Source: Lentimicrobiaceae bacterium (GTDB taxonomy: Bacteria; Bacteroidota; Bacteroidia; Bacteroidales; JALOCA01). Taken from it: a stretch of 48,183 nucleotides of DNA. The notes under the pieces are model-generated. The model did not search any database. It was not told the DNA's origin and saw nothing but the letters and a program-made list of their open reading frames with translations. Shown here one piece after another: positions 42,456 through 48,183 of this stretch (positions are counted from its first letter, which is position 1; each line of letters begins with the position of its first letter). Made by a program: the position numbers and the translations under genes. The DNA lies in assembly GCA_023227965.1 (NCBI GenBank), contig JALOCA010000026.1, forward strand, positions 1-48,183. The letters are read 5' to 3'.

Positions 42456-43256
42456 TTATTTTATATGCCTTCTGTTTAAATCTAAATAGCTAAATGCTAA
42501 TAGAATTAAAGATAAGATAAAATACAAAACTCGTAGCGAAGTAAAAATACTTTCCTCTGCTATTTTTTTCCCGGGTTTAAATTGAAAAATTGAGGAAAAT
42601 GGATATGTAAATGGGTCATATTCAAATACGTATTTAAACAACTTGGGATCGCTGATTAGCCGTGTTATCCCTAAAACCATAAGGATTCCTATAGGTAGAA
42701 TTATTAAAATTATCCCTATTGCAATTGGTAATACCAGATTCTTCAACCGGAATGAAAGCCAGTGTTGAAAGACAACAATTAAAAAGCATGATAAATATGT
42801 ACGAGTAAAAATTGTTAAAAAATGTTGAAAAGGAAGGCTGTTAAGTTTAAATGGTAAGCGGGATGATACAAAGTTTAAAATAAAGCCAGCTAAATATGCA
42901 AGAAGAATAAATAGAATAAATGTTATGAATAATAAAATAAATATTATTGAAATTTTACCAATAAACAAATTAAACCTACTGATTGGCTGAGCATAAATAT
43001 GTTTTAGTGTGTTGGATTTATGCTCGTTGAAACAAATATAGCCTGTAATTAAAACAATATAAAAAGGAATAAAAAAAGATGCTGTATCATTTAAGTGCTT
43101 ACAAAATGTAAGCCATGGATTATCTGGCAAATTGTTATCCCCGTATAAAAAAAGAGATATTAAAAATACCGTTCCTAATGGGTAGATCAGGGTAAGCCAA
43201 AGAACTACAGAACGTTTTATTTTGAGAAATTCGGTTTGTAAAACTCGGAGATACAT
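42456..43256 (-). CDS. ABC-2 type transporter permease
   Basis: A 266-residue protein with six hydrophobic segments, opening LRVLQTEFLKIKRSVVLWLT, the usual cytosolic lead-in of ABC-2 permeases. CFNEHKSNTLKHIYAQPISR, after the second helix, is the typical coupling region. It forms the membrane part of an exporter with the ATPase encoded 6 nt upstream. The substrate is unknown; relatives include bacteriocin-immunity and antibiotic-efflux permeases. The ending DLNRRHIK is basic. Confidence 0.85.
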   Translation of the reverse strand: MYLRVLQTEFLKIKRSVVLWLTLIYPLGTVFLISLFLYGDNNLPDNPWLTFCKHLNDTASFFIPFYIVLITGYICFNEHKSNTLKHIYAQPISRFNLFIGKISIIFILLFITFILFILLAYLAGFILNFVSSRLPFKLNSLPFQHFLTIFTRTYLSCFLIVVFQHWLSFRLKNLVLPIAIGIILIILPIGILMVLGITRLISDPKLFKYVFEYDPFTYPFSSIFQFKPGKKIAEESIFTSLRVLYFILSLILLAFSYLDLNRRHIK

Positions 43257-43262
43257 AAAAAT

Positions 43263-44174
43263 CTAATCAATATTTAAGTAATGTAAAAAAGAATCTTCAA
43301 GAGAGTTTGCAATAGGCTGTACAGAATAAACAGGAATATGATGTGTTGTTATGATTTCCAGTGCATTGGCTATGTCTTGCTTTGAATTGTATTGTAAAAT
43401 TAAAAAATTATTGTCATTTTTTACAATAAATTTATTTTGCAATAGATTAAATGCTGATTGTATTTCAGAAGTCTCTATTATAACCTGTTGAACTTTATTC
43501 CTTTGCTTGATTAGAGTATCCATTGAGCCATGGAATACAATTTTTCCATTATTGATAATTCCAATATGAGAACAAATTCTTTCGATTTCACTTAAAATAT
43601 GGCTGGAAATAAATATAGTAGTGCCATATATTTTATTTAAGTCAAAAAGAAGATTCCTGATTTCAATGATTCCTTTAGGATCGAGTCCATTAATAGGTTC
43701 ATCAAGAATAAGTAATTCTGGTTGTGAAAGTAAAGCAGAAGCCAGACTTAACCGTTGCTTCATGCCAGTTGAGAACTGCCGTATTTTGCGGGATGCATCA
43801 TTTGTAAGATTAACGGAATCGAGAACGTTATTTATTCTTTTGTAATCAATGTTTCGCAACAAGCAAGTGATTTTCAGATTTTCAATTGCGGTAAGATGAT
43901 CATACAGAGAAGGAACTTCAACAATAGCAGAAGCATTACTTAAAATTTCTATTCTATGTTTATTTATATCTTTTCCAAACACAAAAATGCTATTATCTTT
44001 TATTCTTAATAAACCCATAATTGTTTTAATTGTAGTTGTTTTACCAGCTCCGTTGGGTCCTAAAAAACCAAAAATACTGTTGTAAGGGACCTGCAACGAA
44101 ACATTTTGTAAAACAGGATGTTTCCCAAAATTAAAATTTAGGTTATTAATTTGAATAATATGTGGACTATTCAT
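43263..44174 (-). CDS. ABC transporter ATP-binding protein (exporter type)
   Basis: The protein has 303 residues from the ATG at 44174. An open frame extends to 44246, but those 24 codons overlap the end of the upstream kinase, while MNSPHIIQINNLNFNFGKHP is a normal ABC start. Walker A is GPNGAGKTT, the signature is FSTGMKQRLSLA, Walker B is LLILDEPINGLDP and the H-loop is ISSHILSE. A C-terminal accessory domain of about 80 residues follows. It belongs to the CcmA/BcrA-like exporter group and pairs with the 42456-43256 permease. Confidence 0.9.
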   Translation of the reverse strand: MNSPHIIQINNLNFNFGKHPVLQNVSLQVPYNSIFGFLGPNGAGKTTTIKTIMGLLRIKDNSIFVFGKDINKHRIEILSNASAIVEVPSLYDHLTAIENLKITCLLRNIDYKRINNVLDSVNLTNDASRKIRQFSTGMKQRLSLASALLSQPELLILDEPINGLDPKGIIEIRNLLFDLNKIYGTTIFISSHILSEIERICSHIGIINNGKIVFHGSMDTLIKQRNKVQQVIIETSEIQSAFNLLQNKFIVKNDNNFLILQYNSKQDIANALEIITTHHIPVYSVQPIANSLEDSFLHYLNID

Positions 44175-44193
44175 AATATTTAGATATAAACAA

Positions 44194-46110
44194 TTACTGG
44201 TTAGCACCGAGAGGAAGGGTAAAAAAGAAAGTGCTCCCTTTGTCAACTTTACTTTTTACCCATATTTTGCCCGAATTACGTTCGACAAACTCTTTACATA
44301 GTATTAATCCTATTCCTGTCCCGGTTTCTCCCTGAGTGCCTATTGTTTTAACATCTTCGTCTATGCGAAACAATAAAGGCAAAACTTTTTCAGGAATACC
44401 CATGCCATTATCGCTGATTGCTACTTCAGTATCATTTGCATTTAACTTTGCTGAAATAATAATTTCACCACCGATATTGGTAAATTTTATCGCATTAGAA
44501 ATTAGGTTTCTTATTATTGTAGAAGCCATATTTTTGTCCGAGTATACTAAAAAGTTTTGTGTAACATTGTTAATAAGATTGATATTCTTATTATGAGCAG
44601 AAAGAAAATGAATTTGTATAATTTCATTAATTAAATTTTTTAAATTAATTGTTTCCGGCTTAAATTCTGTTCTATTTGTTTGAATTCTTGCCCATTCGAG
44701 TAAATTTTCCAGTAAACGGAACGCTCCGTATGAAGATTGAAAAATATTTTTTGCAAAGTCTCTTTTTTCTTCATCTGTATAATCGTCATATGAGATATTT
44801 AATAGCTCAGAAAATCCCATTATACTATTAAAAGGACTTTTTAAATCGTGAGCAATTATTGAAAAAAATTTATCTTTTTCATTATTTATCTGTTTTAACA
44901 CTTCAGCATTTTTTTCAATTTCAGCATTTTTTCTACTTATTTCTTCATTTAGTAATGTTAACAAATTATTTTTTTTACGAATTCTATATCTATTAAAAAG
45001 TACATAAAAAATAGCAATAAATAATAAAAATGTTATTATTATGATCATTATAAATTTTGTTTTTTCATATTTTATTATTTTACTTTGAATAATTTTATCC
45101 TGCTTTAAAATATGGTTTTCTCTTTCTTTTTTTTCTATTTCATAATTCGATTTTAGTGCTTGAAATTCATTTGAACTTCTTTCAACACCTATGGTATCTT
45201 TGTATGCATTAGTCAGTTGGTTATAATAATATGCTTTTTCAAATCTTCTTTTTTGTTTATAAGCTATGCTTAGTAAATGTGTTGAACCTTGAAGATATAC
45301 TCTTATATTGGCTTTGTAAGCTCTTTCATAAGCTTCTTTTCCATATTTTTCAACCAGGTTCCATTGTTTTAAATCATTATATAAATAACCAATATTAATA
45401 AGAACATTGGTTGTATTTAAGCTATTTATTAATTTGCTTTTTTCTATTGCTTCTAATAAAAGTTGTTCGGCTTTTGTAAAATTTTTCCTATTTAGTTCAA
45501 TACATCCAATAATATTCAAGTTGCTGGATATTAGTTCATAATTATTAATTTTTCTACTTATTTTTAAAGATATATTACTATAAAAAAGTGCTTTATCATG
45601 ATTTATTAGTTCGTAATATGTGGAAGCCAGACGATTTGTAATATTTGCAAATATAGTATCATTCTTATATATATTATTAATTATTAATGCCTTATTTAGT
45701 AAGTTTATTGAAGATTTGTATTGCGTTATTGCCCTGTAAAATTCTCCGAGTAGGATATAGCAATTTAATAAACTACTGGTATCATTATATTTTTCTAATA
45801 TTTTTAAAGCATTGATTAATGGTATGGAAGAGTAAATATAATTTCCAAGTTTTGTATTGATTTTGCCAATTAACATATAAGCATATGCTTTGCTTAATGG
45901 GTTTCCTAACCAATGAAATAATTTTTCTGCTCTTTGTGCATAATTTAACGAAAATGTAAGGCTGGAATCCATTGACCCCTCACTGATTTTTAAATAACGA
46001 TTGGCTATTGTATTTAGTTCTTCTTTATTTTTATCAATATTTTTTCCATAGCAATAGTTTAAAGTATTAAATATAAGCAATATACTTAATAGTACCTTTT
46101 TAGTGGACAT
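44194..46110 (-). CDS. TPR-containing membrane sensor histidine kinase
   Basis: The protein has 638 residues. A signal-like helix (to about residue 22) is followed by a periplasmic array of about seven TPR helices (for example ILLGEFYRAITQYKSSINLL and IGCIELNRKNFTKAEQLLLE), a coil, one transmembrane helix (about 353-373) and a linker coiled coil. The kinase core has phospho-acceptor His421 (FFSIIAHDLKSPFNS), N box LISNAIKF, G1 DNGMGIP and G2 GETGTGIGL. All catalytic motifs are present. No response regulator is adjacent; the ABC exporter genes follow 19 nt downstream and may be cotranscribed. Ligand unknown. Confidence 0.92.
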   Translation of the reverse strand: MSTKKVLLSILLIFNTLNYCYGKNIDKNKEELNTIANRYLKISEGSMDSSLTFSLNYAQRAEKLFHWLGNPLSKAYAYMLIGKINTKLGNYIYSSIPLINALKILEKYNDTSSLLNCYILLGEFYRAITQYKSSINLLNKALIINNIYKNDTIFANITNRLASTYYELINHDKALFYSNISLKISRKINNYELISSNLNIIGCIELNRKNFTKAEQLLLEAIEKSKLINSLNTTNVLINIGYLYNDLKQWNLVEKYGKEAYERAYKANIRVYLQGSTHLLSIAYKQKRRFEKAYYYNQLTNAYKDTIGVERSSNEFQALKSNYEIEKKERENHILKQDKIIQSKIIKYEKTKFIMIIIITFLLFIAIFYVLFNRYRIRKKNNLLTLLNEEISRKNAEIEKNAEVLKQINNEKDKFFSIIAHDLKSPFNSIMGFSELLNISYDDYTDEEKRDFAKNIFQSSYGAFRLLENLLEWARIQTNRTEFKPETINLKNLINEIIQIHFLSAHNKNINLINNVTQNFLVYSDKNMASTIIRNLISNAIKFTNIGGEIIISAKLNANDTEVAISDNGMGIPEKVLPLLFRIDEDVKTIGTQGETGTGIGLILCKEFVERNSGKIWVKSKVDKGSTFFFTLPLGANQ

Positions 46111-46162
46111 GCTAAAAATGTTTTTTAAAATCTGATTTAAATATACACATTTTTTAATAATC

Positions 46163-46170
46163 TATATTTG
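46163..46170 (+). promoter_or_regulatory. -7 element of the radical SAM gene
   Basis: TATATTTG fits TAnnTTTG and ends only 5 nt before the ATG at 46176. If used, the transcript would be leaderless or nearly so, consistent with the lack of any Shine-Dalgarno. Confidence 0.45.
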
Positions 46171-46175
46171 CATCT

Positions 46176-47105
46176 ATGAATTTATTTGAAAATTGGAACG
46201 AATGTTTAATGTGCCCTAGAAAATGTAGGGTAAATCGTACAAACACCAAATCGGCAAATGGTTATTGTGCATGCGGAGATAAGCTGACGATTGCCAGCAT
46301 CTGTATTCATAAAGGCGAAGAACCTGTTATTAGTGGCGCAACTGGGATATGTAATGTTTTTTTTGCGCATTGTAATTTGCAATGCGTATATTGTCAAAAT
46401 TATCAAATTAGTAACAATTCAATTCCGGCAGAATCGTGGGAGATGGATTGGGAAGTTGCTATGCAAACAATTATCGGATTTCTGAATGCGGGTTGTCATG
46501 CTTTGGGTTTTGTGTCTCCTTCGCATTGTATCCCTCAGATGCTTAAAATGATAAATGAACTGCACTTAAGAAACAAAAAACCAATAATTGTTTATAATTC
46601 AAATGGCTATGATGAAGTTGACTCTTTAAAACTATTGGAAGGAATTGTGGATATTTATCTTCCTGATTATAAGTATGCCCAGGCAAACCTTGCATCAAGC
46701 TTGAGTGGTGCCAAAAATTATCCGGAAAAAGTGTTGTCTGCTTTGCAGGAAATGTATCGCCAGAAAGGATCTTCATTGATTTGTGATGAAGAAAACAATG
46801 CCATTTCCGGGCTCATTATAAGACATTTGATTTTGCCGGGTTTTATCGAAAACAGTATGGATGTACTGCATTCGATTGCTGAAAATATATCAGCATCTGT
46901 TGCAATTTCTCTTATGGCACAGTACTTTCCAGTTAAGAAAAATATTGAATTTCCTTCGTTAAACCGTACGTTGACGCTGGATGAGTACAACAGGGTTAAA
47001 AATGAAATGGAATTGCTGGGTTTTTATAAAGGATGGGTACAGGAGTTAAAAAGCAATGCAAATTATCTCCCTGATTTTAATTTTGTTAACCCATTTGAAA
47101 AATAA
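46176..47105 (+). CDS. PflX-like radical SAM protein
   Basis: The protein has 309 residues. The radical SAM cluster motif is HCNLQCVYC (Cys66, Cys70, Cys73). Before it is a Cys-rich segment, NECLMCPRKCRVNR (Cys10, Cys13, Cys17) and GYCACG (Cys31, Cys33), typical of the PflX/COG1313 group, which is related to pyruvate formate-lyase activases and to AmmeMemoRadiSam enzymes. Later motifs include HALGFVSPSHCIPQ, IVYNSNGYDEVDSL and YLPDYKY. The target is unknown for this group; no glycyl-radical enzyme, AMMECR1 or MEMO gene is nearby. A HEAT-like protein gene follows 23 nt downstream. Confidence 0.87.
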   Translation: MNLFENWNECLMCPRKCRVNRTNTKSANGYCACGDKLTIASICIHKGEEPVISGATGICNVFFAHCNLQCVYCQNYQISNNSIPAESWEMDWEVAMQTIIGFLNAGCHALGFVSPSHCIPQMLKMINELHLRNKKPIIVYNSNGYDEVDSLKLLEGIVDIYLPDYKYAQANLASSLSGAKNYPEKVLSALQEMYRQKGSSLICDEENNAISGLIIRHLILPGFIENSMDVLHSIAENISASVAISLMAQYFPVKKNIEFPSLNRTLTLDEYNRVKNEMELLGFYKGWVQELKSNANYLPDFNFVNPFEK

Positions 47106-47128
47106 ATGTTTAATAATTAAGCTTTTGA

Positions 47129-47674
47129 ATGAATAATTCATATAAACAAGCATTTATCGAAGTATTGCAATTAGGAAGCGAAAGAGCTGTTGCAGACATG
47201 GTAGTTGATAAGGTAGAAAGAGATTCCGAAAAATTTGCTGCCGTACTTGCATTGTGCTTTTCGGAAAAATATCCGATTTCTATGCGGGCTGCAAGAGTTG
47301 TACAGTTGTGTTGTTCAAAATATCCGAAATTGTTAGTTCCACATTACGAGAATGTTATTTTGCTACTTGCTCAAACGAAAGTTAGCGGAGTTAAAAGGAA
47401 TTTTTTAAAAATCTTTGATGAATATTCCGAACTAAAAAATATTCCGAACCCGGGAGTTTTGTTAAATTTATGTTTCGACTGGTTAAATAACCCGAGTGAA
47501 GATATAGCAATAAGAGTTTTTGCAATGGGGGTTTTGTACAAATTTGCAAAATCAGAACCCGACCTAACAAACGAATTATCGCTGGTTATTCAAAACCAAC
47601 TAGAATATGAAACTTCACCAGGTTTTATTAATAAGGCTGGGAAAATTTTGAAAAAACTCGGAACAGGTCAGTAA
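47129..47674 (+). CDS. HEAT-like helical repeat protein
   Basis: Not assigned to a named family. It has 181 residues, all helical, with repeating helix pairs such as FAAVLALCFSEKYPISMRAA, ARVVQLCCSKYPKLL and IAIRVFAMGVLYKFAKSEPD. These resemble HEAT/armadillo or DNA-alkylation-repair (ALK) helical repeats. No signal peptide. It follows the radical SAM gene on the same strand and overlaps rarA by 7 nt at convergent ends. A protein-binding scaffold is the natural guess. Confidence 0.7.
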   Translation: MNNSYKQAFIEVLQLGSERAVADMVVDKVERDSEKFAAVLALCFSEKYPISMRAARVVQLCCSKYPKLLVPHYENVILLLAQTKVSGVKRNFLKIFDEYSELKNIPNPGVLLNLCFDWLNNPSEDIAIRVFAMGVLYKFAKSEPDLTNELSLVIQNQLEYETSPGFINKAGKILKKLGTGQ

Positions 47675-48183
47675 CCATATTTCGATTTCCATAAAAAGTG
47701 CAACCGGTTACGTAATTCTGCTTCTTTTGCGTTGTTTGAAGGAATATAAAATGCTGTTCCTGTTAGCTTGTCGGGAAGAAATTCCATGTTTACAAAATTG
47801 TTTTTGTAATGGTGGGCATATTTATAATCATTTCCATACCCGATATCTTTCATCAAACGGGTTGGAGCATTTCTTAGGTGAAGCGGTACGGGAAGATCAC
47901 CAGTTTCTTTTATTTTCCCCAAAGCGGTTTCAATTGCCATGTAAGTGGAGTTGCTTTTAGGAGAGATGGCAAGATAAACAGCACATTCCGATAATAGTAT
48001 CCTGCTTTCGGGCATACCGATTTTATCTACTGCTTCAAAACAGGCATTTGCGAGTAGCAAAGCATTGGGGTTGGCAATGCCGATATCTTCAGATGCAAGA
48101 ATTACCATCCTGCGGGCAATAAACAAGGGGTCTTCACCTGCCGTTATCATTCTTGCCAGCCAATATACTGCTGCGTTGGGATC
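47668..48183 (-). CDS. rarA: Replication-associated recombination protein A, C-terminal part (window-truncated)
   Basis: The frame is open to the window edge (48183), so the upstream AAA+ ATPase core lies outside; the internal ATG at 48150 is not the start. The 171 visible codons match the RarA/MgsA C-terminal half: DPNAAVYWLARMITAGEDPL, ARRMVILASEDIGIANPNAL, APTRLMKDIGYGNDYKYAHH and FLPDKLTGTAFYIP. Family knowledge: RarA acts at stalled replication forks. The end is intact. Confidence 0.93.
   Translation of the reverse strand, partial: DPNAAVYWLARMITAGEDPLFIARRMVILASEDIGIANPNALLLANACFEAVDKIGMPESRILLSECAVYLAISPKSNSTYMAIETALGKIKETGDLPVPLHLRNAPTRLMKDIGYGNDYKYAHHYKNNFVNMEFLPDKLTGTAFYIPSNNAKEAELRNRLHFLWKSKYGY

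Noticed and set aside
44175..44246. Longer start of the ABC ATPase
   Set aside because: The 24 extra codons overlap the 3' end of the upstream kinase and do not resemble an ABC N-terminus; ATG at 44174 does.

Overview
The window is a 48 kb piece of an A+T-rich chromosome from a member of the Bacteroidota, probably an uncultured, anaerobic-type Bacteroidales-like lineage. Four things support this: a PorP/SprF-type protein with cargo carrying both known kinds of type IX secretion (T9SS) C-terminal signal; families largely confined to the phylum (DUF5606, DUF4293, two-component regulator propeller kinases); -7 promoter elements of the form TAnnTTTG in front of several genes; and mostly weak Shine-Dalgarno sequences. 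No rRNA, tRNA, transposase, phage gene or CRISPR array was seen. Both ends cut genes: guaA lacks its first codons and rarA lacks its N-terminal part.

Layout. 1-8.9 kb is core: guaA, a LysM/periplasmic-binding protein, yidC, mqnA (futalosine route to menaquinone) and a zinc-type ABC importer (znuB, znuC, znuA order). 8.9-17.5 kb is a minus-strand accessory block of exported proteins: two outer-membrane barrels, a 567-aa unknown, a lipoprotein recognisable as a GH12 endoglucanase, a large lipoprotein with carboxypeptidase-regulatory-like repeats and a YfaP-like end, a protein with an internal duplication, and a tiny zinc ribbon with a perfect Shine-Dalgarno. 17.5-25.9 kb holds the most unusual structure: a degenerate 21-bp tandem array, then a PorP/SprF-like gene facing a giant PKD-repeat protein, then a GH16-like T9SS enzyme. 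This module is bracketed by two direct copies of a second 21-bp-unit repeat. 25.9-29.8 kb is a LytTR response regulator and its propeller/Y_Y_Y/histidine kinase partner.

From 29.9 kb the window returns to core genes: a dead sirtuin (cobB) fragment, a DUF5606 gene with a textbook terminator, pyrK-pyrD, a three-gene operon with an OLD-like ATPase, purD, a membrane protein, rnhB, recR, a MORN-repeat exported protein, type II NADH dehydrogenase, a HAD phosphatase, DUF4293, an ABC exporter with a TPR histidine kinase, a PflX-like radical SAM protein, a HEAT-like protein and rarA.

How the genes may work together (inference): the GH12 lipoprotein and the GH16-like T9SS enzyme point to beta-glucan or similar polysaccharide attack at the cell surface. 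The PorP/SprF-like protein would serve export or anchoring of the PKD adhesin-like protein, and the propeller kinase/LytTR pair is a plausible sensor for this locus. The two repeat families with the same 21-bp (7-codon, or two helical turn) period and the gene remnants at its edge mark this region as a plastic accessory module in an otherwise conserved chromosome.
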